Assembly (NCBI GenBank): GCA_944381395.1
Contig: CALWKY010000041.1
Coordinates: 1-64,000, forward strand
Direction of reading: 5' to 3'
DNA: 64,000 nucleotides
Origin: an uncultured Lachnospiraceae bacterium
Lineage (GTDB): Bacteria; Bacillota; Clostridia; Lachnospirales; Anaerotignaceae
The notes below the pieces were generated by a model. The model saw only the letters and a program-made list of their open reading frames with translations, was not told where the DNA came from and made no database searches. Each line of letters opens with the position of its first letter. Position 1 is the first letter of the stretch. This document shows positions 52,481-61,760 of this stretch, in pieces. The translations under genes were made by a program, and so were the position numbers.

Positions 52481-53212
52481 TCATATCATTTTGTTGATTT
52501 CTTTTTTCAGCCTGCTCATAATGCGTTTTTCCAATCTGGATATGTAGGATTGGGAGATACCTAAAATATCCGCTACTTCCTTCTGTGTTTTTTCCTCTTT
52601 CTCTGGGGCAATGCCAAAACGCATCCGTATGATTTGCCGCTCTCTGCTGTCCAGTTTTTCCAATGCACCTTCCAACAGCATTCGATCTACTTCGTCCTCC
52701 ATATTTTTTCCAATGATATCGCCTTCTGTACCTAAAATATCCGATAAAAGCAGTTCATTGCCTTCCCAGTCCACATTCAATGGCTCATCAATGGATACTT
52801 CTGAACGGGTTTTACTATTGCGCCGCAGGTACATCAAAATCTCATTTTCAATACAGCGGGAAGCATATGTCGCCAGCTTAATCTTTTTTTCCGGATGAAA
52901 GGTATTGATTGCTTTAATCAGACCAATGGTCCCAATGGAAATCAGATCTTCCACATTGATACCAGTATTTTCAAACTTTCTAGCAATATAGACCACAAGA
53001 CGTAAATTCCGCTCAATGAGTATGGTCTTAACTTCTTGATCACGTTCCCCTCCCAATTCTTCCATCAACGCAGCTTCTTCTTCCGGCTTCAAAGGAGGCG
53101 GAAATACATCACTGCCGCCAATATAAAACACGCCATTTTTCCGCCGAAAGCCAGAAAGAAATAACTCCAGCCGATATTTCCAATAAAATAACCAATATTT
53201 CCAACCTTTCAT
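52481..53212 (-). CDS. sigE: Sporulation sigma factor SigE (pro-form)
   Basis: Mother-cell sigma factor of early sporulation. A membrane-associated pro-sequence of about 30 residues ([21 protein letters not shown]) is removed by SpoIIGA. Region 2 has [17 protein letters not shown] and [16 protein letters not shown] with [18 protein letters not shown]; region 4 is [19 protein letters not shown]. Its ATG overlaps the spoIIGA stop as ATGA, so 53212 was chosen over 53236. sigG, often next in Firmicutes, is not adjacent here. Confidence 0.96.
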   Translation of the reverse strand: MKGWKYWLFYWKYRLELFLSGFRRKNGVFYIGGSDVFPPPLKPEEEAALMEELGGERDQEVKTILIERNLRLVVYIARKFENTGINVEDLISIGTIGLIKAINTFHPEKKIKLATYASRCIENEILMYLRRNSKTRSEVSIDEPLNVDWEGNELLLSDILGTEGDIIGKNMEDEVDRMLLEGALEKLDSRERQIIRMRFGIAPEKEEKTQKEVADILGISQSYISRLEKRIMSRLKKEINKMI

Positions 53213-54081
53213 GAAACACCCTCCTCTAAAAAACAAGCGGAAAGCAGTACATCAAATCCGCCATCTAATCCTTCTCGACTAATTGCAATGGGCATATCCC
53301 GCAATACAATAGTCTGTTTCTGCCATACTACTTCTACCTTTTCTGCGGTAAAAGCAGGCATTTGACCGCCTTCCAATCCTACTGTACTGAATGATACGGG
53401 ATAAAACCCCCACTTGATCCAATCATCAGGCGACCGGGTTCTCCATAAAAATAATTCTTCCTCACGGGTAAATAAACTACTTCCACCGCCAAAATATAAT
53501 ACAGAGACACCTTTTCCGCTCTTTGGTTCCCGCAGACGATTGCCACTGTCTAAGAATCCCAGCATTTCCTCTTCTTTTCCACGATAAGATAATGTGACTC
53601 GGCAGGCATAACTGCGTCCTCCCGTAGTTAGCCAAAACCGTTCTAAACCGTGCAGGAATAAAATACCTGCCGCAATACTGCCAGCCAATATTTTCCAGGA
53701 ATAGCTGCCATTGGCTGCTGGTATGGCAAAAAGAAATCCCAGACTATAAAGCAAATTAGACACCGCACTGGAAATACCGCAAAACGCTGCCGATACTAAT
53801 ATGCCGCTCCAAAAAAGTCTTGCCAGCAGACGGCTTCTGCGTGGCAAAAACGCGATCCATTCCGCCAGCAGTAACATTCCCACCATCAAAATCAGATTGT
53901 AAAATGCTGTGTCATACCATAAAACAATCCATAGGCAGTGCAGAAACGAGACAACACCACCCGCCAAAATCAAGCGCCGCCATTTGATCGGTAATAATAA
54001 GTACCTGCCTATTTCATATAATAAAAAAATATGTATAATCCATTCTGTAAAAAATAATAAATCCAAATATAAGACCATCAT
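53209..54081 (-). CDS. spoIIGA: Sigma-E processing peptidase SpoIIGA
   Basis: Aspartic-type membrane protease that cleaves pro-sigma-E in the mother cell. Five hydrophobic helices occupy the first 150 residues; the soluble C-terminal domain has the catalytic [12 protein letters not shown] with its Asp, and VSFSTVG. 290 residues is normal. Preceded by GGGAAGTGAG. Its promoter has the long-spacer Spo0A-type layout, and sigE follows with coupled translation. Confidence 0.94.
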   Translation of the reverse strand: MMVLYLDLLFFTEWIIHIFLLYEIGRYLLLPIKWRRLILAGGVVSFLHCLWIVLWYDTAFYNLILMVGMLLLAEWIAFLPRRSRLLARLFWSGILVSAAFCGISSAVSNLLYSLGFLFAIPAANGSYSWKILAGSIAAGILFLHGLERFWLTTGGRSYACRVTLSYRGKEEEMLGFLDSGNRLREPKSGKGVSVLYFGGGSSLFTREEELFLWRTRSPDDWIKWGFYPVSFSTVGLEGGQMPAFTAEKVEVVWQKQTIVLRDMPIAISREGLDGGFDVLLSACFLEEGVS

Positions 54082-54102
54082 TTCTCACTTCCCATCTACT
54101 TG

Positions 54103-54138
54103 ATTATAAAAAACAAGCCGTGAAAAACAGGTCGAAAA
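54103..54138 (-). promoter_or_regulatory. Spo0A-type promoter of spoIIGA-sigE
   Basis: Minus-strand TATAAT (54103-54108) is preceded after 21 bp by TCGACC (54130-54135), which overlaps a near-match to the Spo0A box (GGTCGAAAA on the plus strand, 54130-54138). The Bacillus spoIIG promoter likewise has an over-long spacer and Spo0A bound next to the -35. Confidence 0.5.
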
Positions 54139-54199
54139 TTCTGAAAAATCCGTGAAAATCAAGCGCAAAAAATACCTTTTTTCGCAAGATTTTCCGCAA

Positions 54200-54233
54200 T
54201 AAAAAAGCGGGAACCTATAAAGGTTCCCGCTTC
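54200..54233 (-). terminator. Terminator of the M20 peptidase gene
   Basis: AAGCGGGAACCT pairs with AGGTTCCCGCTT around TTATA and is followed by TTTTA on the minus strand, 26 bases after the stop. Confidence 0.85.
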
Positions 54234-54258
54234 AGGGATCAACAATTTTTTGTTTTGA

Positions 54259-55422
54259 TTAAGCCATATGGTCAATTACATCAGCCCACAGCTTTGTGCG
54301 GGTGAACAGACTTTCCAATACAGCATATTCTTTTTCAGTGTGGTTGAACTGACCCTGAATACCGCAAGAGCAGATTGCAGGAACGCCAGCCAGAGTGATA
54401 TAAGCAGCATCGGAAGAACCACCGATCTTCTTCAGAGGCATATCTGCAAAACCATCTTCCTTTGCAACCTTCTGTACGAATGCAGCCAGTTTGCCTACGC
54501 CTTCGTTATATTCGAAAGGCAGCATTTCCTGAGTGAATTCCAGAGTGGTTGTTGTACCTTCGATGTAAGTCTTAGCGCAGATTTCTTCCAGTTTCTTCTT
54601 CATAGCTTCCATAGCGGGAACAGTGCTGGAACGCAGGTCAATCTTACATTCTGCATGACCAGGGATAGTACCGGAAGCAATACCACCAGAGATCAAGCCA
54701 GTGCTTGCGGTAGTACCGTTTTCTTCGCTAGTCAGCTTACGAACTTCCAGAACCTTGAAGCACAGTTCTTCAATTGCGTTTCTACCACTGTAGAAGTCGT
54801 TACCAGCATGCACAGAAACACCTTCTACGCTGATCTTTGCTTCGGTCTTGCCTCTACGAGAAATGCAGATATCGTTGGTCAGCAGACCTGTTTCCATGTT
54901 GAATGCACATTCGCCGCCCTTTGCAGCTTCCAAGAACAGCTGAGCGGTGTTTGCGCCTTCATGCAGCTTTTCTTCGTCAGGAGCAAAGATAATCTTAATG
55001 GGATGCTTGTCATAGCCAATTGCATTCAAAGCCTTCACTGCATACAAAGCAATTACAATACCGCCCTTCATATCCAGTACGCCAGGACCATATACCTTAC
55101 CATCTTCGATACGGAAAGGATTAGGACCAAACTTACCAGTAGGATGTACAGTATCCATATGACCGCTGAAGATGATGGGCTTGCCAGGTCTGTCTTCACC
55201 CAAAATACCAGTCAGCATAGGACCAGAGAAGTCGGAACCAACGTGAGTCAATTCACACTTAAAGCCTTCTGCTTCAAACAGTTCCATGAAACGGTACGCA
55301 ACATTTCTTACACCAATTACATCAGAATGATAGCTTTCCAGATTGACAACTTCCTTGTAAGTCTCAATCATTTCTTCTCTTTTGCTTTCTACAAAAGCAT
55401 TAATCTTGTCCAAGTTGCTCAT
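54259..55422 (-). CDS. M20 family metallopeptidase (glutamate carboxypeptidase-like)
   Basis: Dizinc peptidase of the CPG2/ArgE group. Metal motifs are IIFSGHMDTVHPTG, YGPGVLDMKGGIV and FAPDEEKLHEGA; the dimer domain contains AKISVEGVSVHAG and the C-terminal ligand is in QFNHTEKEYA. The codon pattern is native, unlike the M20 gene at 18056-19207, and the two belong to different subgroups. GGAGG eight bases before the ATG at 55422 sets the start, although the frame extends to 55536. Substrate unknown; probably small peptides. Confidence 0.88.
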   Translation of the reverse strand: MSNLDKINAFVESKREEMIETYKEVVNLESYHSDVIGVRNVAYRFMELFEAEGFKCELTHVGSDFSGPMLTGILGEDRPGKPIIFSGHMDTVHPTGKFGPNPFRIEDGKVYGPGVLDMKGGIVIALYAVKALNAIGYDKHPIKIIFAPDEEKLHEGANTAQLFLEAAKGGECAFNMETGLLTNDICISRRGKTEAKISVEGVSVHAGNDFYSGRNAIEELCFKVLEVRKLTSEENGTTASTGLISGGIASGTIPGHAECKIDLRSSTVPAMEAMKKKLEEICAKTYIEGTTTTLEFTQEMLPFEYNEGVGKLAAFVQKVAKEDGFADMPLKKIGGSSDAAYITLAGVPAICSCGIQGQFNHTEKEYAVLESLFTRTKLWADVIDHMA

Positions 55423-55693
55423 GGGAATTACCTCCATAATCATAATATTCAGAATGCAATTTACAATGTTTTTATGCCAAAACGGCACAAAAAGAATTAG
55501 CATCCTTGTGTGAGCATGTTCTTTTTTGCTACACACACATCTAACTCTCTATTGCTATGATACCACACTTTAATTCCCATGGAAATGCACAATGTTACAA
55601 TTATTTGTACAATATTTTAGTCAAAATCACTATAATTCATGCGTTTTTTCGCATATTGAAATATTTTTCCATTATTTTCACAGAAAAGTTTTT

Positions 55694-56845
55694 CTAAAAA
55701 TACAATATGCACCATTGGTCCATTAAACGTAATAAACGTTGTAATAACGTATAACGAAGTGCATCTTCTGTTGCAACCAGCGGAATCTCTTCCAAACATT
55801 CTCGATTCAGATAAACAGATAGAGTCCCTACCTGGTCTCCTGCATAAACAGGTGCTTCCATAGATTCTGGATAATCCGCTACCAACTCCACCTGTTCTTC
55901 CTCAGAAAGTAATAACGCATAATCTTTTTCCGCTTCAATAGAAACGATTTCCGTGGGGGAAGAAGATACAGAAATTTCTCCAAAATCCTCTCCTTCTGTA
56001 ACAACCGTTTCGTTGGTATAATTTTGGAATCCATACTCCATCAGCTTTTTTGTATCTGTCCATTTTGCTTCTTTCCCACGGCTCCCCCAGCCACTGCCCA
56101 ATACTGTGCTAACCAAATAAATATCCTCTCTTTGCGCTGCTCCTACAAAGCAATGTCCGGCACGATTAGTAAATCCCGTTTTTACTCCCAACGCTCCCGG
56201 ATAAGAAAGAAACTGGTCCGCATTGGTAACAGAAAAAGATCTCGATCCAGACAGATCGGAAAAAATAATTTCTTTTGTCGCAATGATTTCCCGAAATGTT
56301 TCGTTTTCCAGCGCATATCTTGCAATCAATGCCATGTCCTCTGCTGTCGAATGATGTTCTTCTAAAGTATAACTACTGTCTAAACCATTTGGTGTTGCAA
56401 ATACCGTATTCTCCGCTCCAATTTGTGCCGCTTTTTCTGTCATCATTTGGCAGAAAGCTTCTGTGGAGCCGCTAATATATTCCGCCAAGCAAACCGCCAC
56501 ATCGTTATAAGAACGCAGCATCATGGCTGTCAGAAGATCTTTTAGCCTGTATTGTTCTCCTTCTTTAATATGTAAACTTACTTCCGGGATATGCTCCAGA
56601 CCGCTTCCTACCGTAACGGTATCAGATAAATCCGCCTGTTCCAACACCAAGACTGCAGTCATAATTTTTGTGGTGCTTGCCATAGCTAAAGGCATATCTC
56701 CTTCTTTTTCATATAAAACTCTGCCTGTATTTCCATCCATCAATACAGCGCCTCTCGCTGATATAGAAAGACTTTCACCCCATGTAATCCTTTGCATACC
56801 AATACTTAGCAAAAGGCAAAAAAATAATACACGCCACTGTTTCAT
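55694..56845 (-). CDS. D-alanyl-D-alanine carboxypeptidase (DacF-like)
   Basis: Class C low-molecular-weight PBP that trims the terminal D-Ala of peptidoglycan stems. A signal peptide (RVLFFCLLLSIGMQRITWG) precedes the domain with the catalytic S-T-T-K in ASTTKIM, S-Y-N in MLRSYNDVAV and K-T-G in GVKTGFTNRAGH. The C-terminal beta domain (DYPESMEAPVYAGDQVGTL) ends in a hydrophobic, amphipathic helix. AAGGAGGG before the ATG at 56845 decides the start. In spore formers DacF-type proteins act on the spore cortex; whether this one is sporulation-specific is not shown. Confidence 0.92.
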   Translation of the reverse strand: MKQWRVLFFCLLLSIGMQRITWGESLSISARGAVLMDGNTGRVLYEKEGDMPLAMASTTKIMTAVLVLEQADLSDTVTVGSGLEHIPEVSLHIKEGEQYRLKDLLTAMMLRSYNDVAVCLAEYISGSTEAFCQMMTEKAAQIGAENTVFATPNGLDSSYTLEEHHSTAEDMALIARYALENETFREIIATKEIIFSDLSGSRSFSVTNADQFLSYPGALGVKTGFTNRAGHCFVGAAQREDIYLVSTVLGSGWGSRGKEAKWTDTKKLMEYGFQNYTNETVVTEGEDFGEISVSSSPTEIVSIEAEKDYALLLSEEEQVELVADYPESMEAPVYAGDQVGTLSVYLNRECLEEIPLVATEDALRYTLLQRLLRLMDQWCILYF

Positions 56846-57015
56846 TCTTCTTCCCTCCTTTCTTCTCTTTTTTATGAAGGTGGGATCCAAAAAACTATAA
56901 AAATCTTTCGACAAATATTTTATCGTTCTGTTACAGCATGTATCTTTTACGGAATTTGAATAAAAAAACAGAGTACCGAAAGGAAATCTCCCCTTAAGAA
57001 AACATTATTTTTCTT

Positions 57016-57149
57016 TCTCTTTGATTTCTTAAAGGAAATTGCGATAGCTATCTTCAGAGGAAAACAATACCTCTAAAATAAAAATATCTGAAATTCTCGT
57101 AATCATAAGAATTTCAGATATTTTTGTTTTCTTCTGAAGAAGCCCCTAA
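57016..57149 (-). repeat. Dispersed hairpin repeat, copy A
   Basis: About 134 bp, similar to copy B at 60523-60642. On the minus strand both begin TTAG(G/A)GGCTTCTTCA, share CTGAAATTCTTAT, form a hairpin with a T tract, then share TGAAGA...CGCAATTT and TTAAGAAATCAAA. About 38 of the first 45 positions agree. The outer GGCTTCTTCA and TGAAGA(T/C)A(G/A)C parts can pair, enclosing the inner hairpin. Confidence 0.65.
57080..57125 (-). terminator. Terminator of scpB, inside repeat copy A
   Basis: AAAATATCTGAAATTCT pairs with its complement and ends in TTTTTATTTT on the minus strand. Confidence 0.75.
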
Positions 57150-57159
57150 AGTACTCTGC

Positions 57160-57735
57160 CTAATCATTCATCTGCTGGGCTTCATCATGGATGCTATGAT
57201 CTTCTATCAGTGTTTCCATTCCATCGTCGTTTTCTAACGGCGGTAAATCTTTTACACTATGGAATCCAAAATACCGCAAAAATTCTGTGGTTGTACCAAA
57301 TAATACAGGTCTGCCCGGAACGTCCATTCTGCCAATTTCTTCCACTAAACCCTTTTCTACCAAACGATTCACAGCATGATCGGAATTAACGCCGCGGATT
57401 TCTTCAATCTGTGCCTTGGTGACAGGCTGTTTATAGGCAATGATTGCCATCGTTTCCAATAAAGCTTGGGACAATCCCTGTTTTTTGGGACTATGATACA
57501 TGTTTCGGATATATTCAAAACATTCCGGCGCAGTACACATCTGGAAAGCGTCTTCCACTTCCACAATGCGAATGCCTCTTTTTTCTTTCTCATATCTATC
57601 TGCTAAAGAAAGAATAATTGCTTTTGCCGTTGCTTTATCCATTTCTATTGTCTGAGCAATGACGGACAGTGGTACTGCCTCTCCTGCAATAAACAGCATG
57701 GATTCTACCACTGCCTCTAATTCTCCTAATTTCAT
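57160..57735 (-). CDS. scpB: Segregation and condensation protein B
   Basis: Winged-helix kleisin-interacting subunit of the SMC-ScpAB condensin. 191 residues with ELEAVVESMLFIAGEAVP at the start, LSQALLETMAIIAYKQPVTKAQIEEIRGVNSDHAVNRLVEKGLVEEIGR and the conserved PGRPVLFGTT. The ATG overlaps the scpA stop by four bases (ATGA). An acidic tail follows the second winged helix. Confidence 0.95.
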   Translation of the reverse strand: MKLGELEAVVESMLFIAGEAVPLSVIAQTIEMDKATAKAIILSLADRYEKEKRGIRIVEVEDAFQMCTAPECFEYIRNMYHSPKKQGLSQALLETMAIIAYKQPVTKAQIEEIRGVNSDHAVNRLVEKGLVEEIGRMDVPGRPVLFGTTTEFLRYFGFHSVKDLPPLENDDGMETLIEDHSIHDEAQQMND

Positions 57736-58496
57736 GTACTTGTCCCTTCTTCTGTTTTTTTGCGAATTGCAATTTCTCCAAAAATTTGATCTTGTTCTAC
57801 CAAAATTTCTTTTTGTTTCATCATTTCCAGCAGTGCTAGAAATGTCACGACTACCTCCATCCGTGAACTGTCTTGCCGAAACAAAGAAAAAAAAGATACT
57901 TGCGGCTGAATGGAAAGCAAGTCTCGCAAATAAGCAACTTTTTCTTCTATTGTAAAAGAATCCCGTTTTACAGAATGGAAGGAACTGCGAATGTGATCCA
58001 CCCGCAGTTCTTTTCGCTCCATCACCTGCATAAACGCAGCATATAACGCATCCCTGGTAACACCGTCTAAAAATTCTTCCAGAGAGCTTTCTTCCTTTTT
58101 TCGAATTTCTAATAATGCGGCATCCGCTTCTTTATAAAGAATCTTCGCAGCTTCTGCTTCTCTTTCTTTCCAGCCTGCAGTCGCTTCTTTAATTTTACGG
58201 TATTCCAATAATCTGCGGACCAATTCTTCTCTGGGATCTTCCTCCGCTTCTTCTTCCTGTTTCGGTTTCGGCAGCAGAAGTTTGCTTTTGATTTCCAAAA
58301 GGGTGGCAGCCATGACTAGAAAAGCACTCATTCCTTCCATATCCTTATCTTCTGCTGCATCCAGATACTCCAAATACTGATCCGTCAACTGGGCAATAGG
58401 AATATCATAGATGTCAATTTCATTTTTTTCGATCAAGTGATACAGCAAGTCTAGAGGACCTTCAAAGGCATCTAACCTGACACGCATTTTTTCCAC
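57732..58496 (-). CDS. scpA: Segregation and condensation protein A (kleisin)
   Basis: Kleisin that bridges the SMC head domains in chromosome condensation. 254 residues with the N-terminal FEGPLDLLYHLIEKNEIDIYDIPIAQLTDQYLEYL typical of ScpA, a charged middle, and a C-terminal winged helix (FLALLEMMKQKEILVEQDQIFGEI). Start is GTG, with AAGGA eight bases before; no closer ATG fits. Transcribed after the site-2 protease homologue, a common Firmicute order. Confidence 0.95.
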   Translation of the reverse strand: MEKMRVRLDAFEGPLDLLYHLIEKNEIDIYDIPIAQLTDQYLEYLDAAEDKDMEGMSAFLVMAATLLEIKSKLLLPKPKQEEEAEEDPREELVRRLLEYRKIKEATAGWKEREAEAAKILYKEADAALLEIRKKEESSLEEFLDGVTRDALYAAFMQVMERKELRVDHIRSSFHSVKRDSFTIEEKVAYLRDLLSIQPQVSFFSLFRQDSSRMEVVVTFLALLEMMKQKEILVEQDQIFGEIAIRKKTEEGTST

Positions 58497-58511
58497 AGCA
58501 AAAATCCTTTC

Positions 58512-59123
58512 TTACAGGAAAATCATACCCATAAAGCCTATCACAATCTGGATAATGGTACTGAAAATACCATTCAAGCCAAAGAACAACAGCAGTAAAA
58601 ATACCATTTGAATGGTTTTTTCATACTGTAAAAATTTGTAGTACTGATTTGCAGGCAGCACAACGGAAAGTACTTTTACACAGTCCATCGGTACAACAGG
58701 CACACAGTTATAGACAACCAACGCCACATTATAGTAGTAGCAGTACGTCAAAAGCATAGCTACATAGGCATTCACATCGCCTACTGTCCGATACAGAATC
58801 ATAAACAGCGCAGCCAGTACCAGATTGACCACGGAGGGCAAAATTGCTGTCATCAAGATTCCCTTTTTACGGTCTTTATAATATAACGCACTGGTTTCCA
58901 CCGGCTTACCCCAGCCAAAACCGCCAATAAAAATCAACAGCATAAACCCAATAGGTTCGAGATGCTTCATGGGATTCAGCGTTAATCTGCCTTGGTTTGC
59001 AGGCAAGTCATCTCCTAAGCGTGTTGAAACAAGGGCTCTGGTAAACTCATGCGCTGTTGTGGCAATCAAGGCACCTGGTACACTCATCAATAGAATTAAA
59101 CAATAATTCAAATATATATTCAT
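58512..59123 (-). CDS. Site-2 protease family protein with degenerate zinc site
   Basis: Multi-span M50-like membrane protein of 203 residues. The usual HExxH zinc motif reads HEFTR (residues 25-29), so the second His is Arg; the flanking sequence GRLTLNPMKHLEPIGFMLLI is conserved. The second motif NxxPxxPxDG is kept as NCVPVVPMDC, with Gly replaced by Cys. About five membrane helices. It may be inactive or have altered metal binding. In front of scpA, the usual place for this family. ATG at 59123 with AAGGAA nine bases upstream; a TTG lies two codons earlier. Confidence 0.85.
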   Translation of the reverse strand: MNIYLNYCLILLMSVPGALIATTAHEFTRALVSTRLGDDLPANQGRLTLNPMKHLEPIGFMLLIFIGGFGWGKPVETSALYYKDRKKGILMTAILPSVVNLVLAALFMILYRTVGDVNAYVAMLLTYCYYYNVALVVYNCVPVVPMDCVKVLSVVLPANQYYKFLQYEKTIQMVFLLLLFFGLNGIFSTIIQIVIGFMGMIFL

Positions 59124-59241
59124 TGGCAAAAGTTCCTTTCTTGAGTGTTTTTATGACGTTACGCTTTTATGATAGCAAAATCAAGAAAGGAAGTCAATTT
59201 TTTCAAACAAAAACCAATATCAGACCAAAATTAGTTTTCTT

Positions 59242-60408
59242 TTACCAGAGCATTAACAAACGCAGCAGCATGGCAGAAAAATTTGCCTGCTCCACATCTT
59301 CCGCTGTTACCAAATCGGTTTTCCCTACTTCTTCGCCATTTTGCAGATATATAATTTCCCCCACTTTTGTACCTGCAGGCGCGGGCGCTAAGATTACCTC
59401 CTGCAGGTGAATTTCACTTTCCAAAGGGGTTCCCGCGCTTTTATCTGTTAGAACACTTATCCGTTCTTGTACTGCTACTGGTGCTGTCAATTCCATTCCT
59501 TTCTCTACTGCAATATCTTCCAGGACATATCCCGCCTCATAACCACTTTCTTTTGCAAAATTTGCGAAACCGTAGTCCAGCAGCTTCATATCTTCACTAA
59601 AACGTGTCTGAAAATCCGGTGCTGCCATAATAACGGCAATTAATTCCATTCCATTTCGTTCTGCTGTGCCGGAAAGGCAGTACAGCGCTTTTCCTGTGGA
59701 GCCTGTTTTTAATCCAGTAGCACCTTCGTAATTTTTAACCAGCTTATTTGTATTGGTTAAACCAAACTCACTGTCTCCCTTTGCAGTGTGATGGGTAATG
59801 GTATCCATCCATGTTGTGGTATATTCTCTAATTTCCGGATAGTTTAAAATCAACTCCCGGCTCATTAACGCTACATCATACGCACTGCTTACATGTCCGT
59901 CCGCATCCAAGCCACAGGCATTGACAAAATGTGTATCTTCCATACCCAGTTCTGCTGCTTTTTCATTCATTTTCTGCACAAAGGCTTCTTCACTTCCACT
60001 AATCAATTCCGCCATTGCAACCGCGGCATCATTTGCGGAAGCGATGGCAATACTTTTTGTTAAATCCGAAGCTGTTTGTGTTTCACCTGCCTCCAGATAA
60101 ATCTGGGAACCTCCCATACTTGCCGCATGTTCACTAACCGTTACTGGATCTGTCCAATCAAATTGACCAGCTTCTTGTGCTTCATAAATCAACAGCATTG
60201 TCATAATTTTTGTAATGCTGGCAGGCGGCAGCACTTCATGGCTATTTTGTTCATACAGTATATCTCCTGTTTCTTTTTCCATTAAAATTGCGCTTTTTGC
60301 TGATAAATTTAAATCCGTCTTATTTTCATATGTTTTTGCCTCAACCGTATGTATGGGTAGAAGAAGTGCAATACAAAGTGTAAATGCAAAGAACCTATTT
60401 TTTTTCAT
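59242..60408 (-). CDS. D-alanyl-D-alanine carboxypeptidase (DacA/DacB-like)
   Basis: Second low-molecular-weight PBP of the window. Signal peptide (RFFAFTLCIALLLPIHTVEA), catalytic S-x-x-K in PPASITKIM, S-x-N in IASANDAAVAM and K-T-G in GLKTGSTGKA, followed by a C-terminal beta domain and an amphipathic membrane anchor. The frame runs to 60564, but GGAGG before the ATG at 60408 and the signal peptide fix the start (388 residues). It may be the housekeeping enzyme or the DacB-type sporulation enzyme; sequence alone does not decide. Confidence 0.92.
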   Translation of the reverse strand: MKKNRFFAFTLCIALLLPIHTVEAKTYENKTDLNLSAKSAILMEKETGDILYEQNSHEVLPPASITKIMTMLLIYEAQEAGQFDWTDPVTVSEHAASMGGSQIYLEAGETQTASDLTKSIAIASANDAAVAMAELISGSEEAFVQKMNEKAAELGMEDTHFVNACGLDADGHVSSAYDVALMSRELILNYPEIREYTTTWMDTITHHTAKGDSEFGLTNTNKLVKNYEGATGLKTGSTGKALYCLSGTAERNGMELIAVIMAAPDFQTRFSEDMKLLDYGFANFAKESGYEAGYVLEDIAVEKGMELTAPVAVQERISVLTDKSAGTPLESEIHLQEVILAPAPAGTKVGEIIYLQNGEEVGKTDLVTAEDVEQANFSAMLLRLLMLW

Positions 60409-60522
60409 CGTTTTCCTCCGGTCCCTTTTTCTTTTATTCATAAAAAAAAGAAAAAAAAATATGAACGGAAGGCTTAAAAAGCAGACAAAAAAGATCCTAT
60501 CCAAAGCACTCTTCCCGTAATT

Positions 60523-60642
60523 TTTCTTTTGATTTCTTAAGAAAAATTGCGCGGTTGTCTTCAAAAAAATAAAAAAAATAGCTGAAACCCCTACTGAATA
60601 AGAATTTCAGCCATTTTTTGTTTTTTGTGAAGAAGCCTCTAA
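60523..60642 (-). repeat. Dispersed hairpin repeat, copy B
   Basis: Second copy of the repeat described at 57016-57149, 27 bases after the plsX stop in the same orientation. Its inner hairpin acts as the plsX terminator. Confidence 0.65.
60571..60612 (-). terminator. Terminator of plsX, inside repeat copy B
   Basis: GGCTGAAA pairs with TTTCAGC and is followed by TATTTTTTTT on the minus strand. Confidence 0.7.
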
Positions 60643-60668
60643 TGAATAGGATTTTTTCCGCCGCCATA

Positions 60669-61703
60669 TTATTCTGCGGCTTTCTCTTCAGTTTTTTCAG
60701 CCTGTACAGCTGCTGCAATTTGTGCTGTTACATCGTGCTCCATAAAGGTTTTGCACTGACGAATGGCATGGTAAATTGCTTTTTCTTTGGAACTGCCATG
60801 CGCCTTTACCACCAATTGCTTCAAGCCGATAAAAGGCGCTCCGCCTATTTCATCCGCATCAAAGCGATGTTTCAGTCTGGAAAAAGGCTTTGCCAATGCT
60901 AATGTAGGCAATACGTACAGCCCCTTTGTAAGTTCTTCTTTCATTGCCTTCATCAGTGTCTTGCTGACACCTTCGTACAATTTCAACACGGTATTGCCAA
61001 TAAAGCCATCACATACCAGTACATCCGCTTCGCCATAAGGAATATTTCGTGCTTCCACATTCCCTACGAAATTCATGGAGCTTTCCTCTAACAAAGCATA
61101 GCTTTCCTTTGTCAGCATGTTTCCTTTTTCTTTTTCTGCCCCAATATTAATCAAACCAACGCGAGGTTTTTCCAAATCCAATACGTTTTTGGCATAAATA
61201 GAGCCCATTTGCGCAAACTGGTACAAATATTGCGGTTTACAATCCACATTTGCTCCGCTATCCACCAATAAAGAAAATCCTTCTAAAGTAGGCAAAGGTG
61301 TTGCCAATACTGGTCTTTCCACCCCACGGATACGTCCTACAATGGTCAATCCGCCTACCAGCAATGCGCCGGTAGAGCCCGCAGAAACAAATGCGTCCGC
61401 CTTTCCATCCTTTACCATCTTCATTCCGACTACCATAGAAGAGTCTTTCTTCTGTCGGATTGCTGTTGTAGGATGCTCGCCCATTTCAATAATCTCGCTG
61501 GCAGGAACAATTTCAATTTTTTCTTTGGGATAGTTCTCTTTTTCCAGCAAAGGGCGAATTTTATCTTCCTGTCCAACTAAGAACATATGGATATCCATAT
61601 CTTTTACTGCCTGGGCTGCGCCTTTTACCATGGCGTCAGGTGCATAGTCTCCTCCCATAGCATCCAGTGCTATGCGGATTTGCTTTTGCTCTGTTGTGTC
61701 CAT
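60669..61703 (-). CDS. plsX: Phosphate acyltransferase PlsX
   Basis: Makes acyl-phosphate from acyl-ACP, the first step of phospholipid synthesis with PlsY. 344 residues with IALDAMGGDYAPDAMVKGA at the start, MVVGMKMVKDGKADAFVSAGSTGALL, RPVLATPLPTLEG, LLVDSGANVDCKP, GLINIGAEKEKG and VLVCDGFIGNTVLKLYEG. A charged tail ends it. It follows rpmF, the common rpmF-plsX order, but is far from the fab operon, unlike in Bacillus. Confidence 0.95.
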   Translation of the reverse strand: MDTTEQKQIRIALDAMGGDYAPDAMVKGAAQAVKDMDIHMFLVGQEDKIRPLLEKENYPKEKIEIVPASEIIEMGEHPTTAIRQKKDSSMVVGMKMVKDGKADAFVSAGSTGALLVGGLTIVGRIRGVERPVLATPLPTLEGFSLLVDSGANVDCKPQYLYQFAQMGSIYAKNVLDLEKPRVGLINIGAEKEKGNMLTKESYALLEESSMNFVGNVEARNIPYGEADVLVCDGFIGNTVLKLYEGVSKTLMKAMKEELTKGLYVLPTLALAKPFSRLKHRFDADEIGGAPFIGLKQLVVKAHGSSKEKAIYHAIRQCKTFMEHDVTAQIAAAVQAEKTEEKAAE

Positions 61704-61760
61704 CCAATCACCTGCTTTCTCTGATTTCCCATCTCTTGGCTCAAAAAGATGCTATAGAAG

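Larger units (their letters stand above)
56846..57159. other. Intergenic region with repeat copy A
   Basis: About 310 bases without a gene. The left part is the dacF leader; 57016-57149 is copy A of the dispersed hairpin repeat, which includes the scpB terminator. Confidence 0.65.

Noticed and set aside
54268-55500. 410-codon open frame on the plus strand
   Set aside because: It lies entirely opposite the M20 peptidase, which has clear metal motifs and a ribosome site. The translation is rich in Cys, His and Phe without domains, as expected for an antisense shadow.
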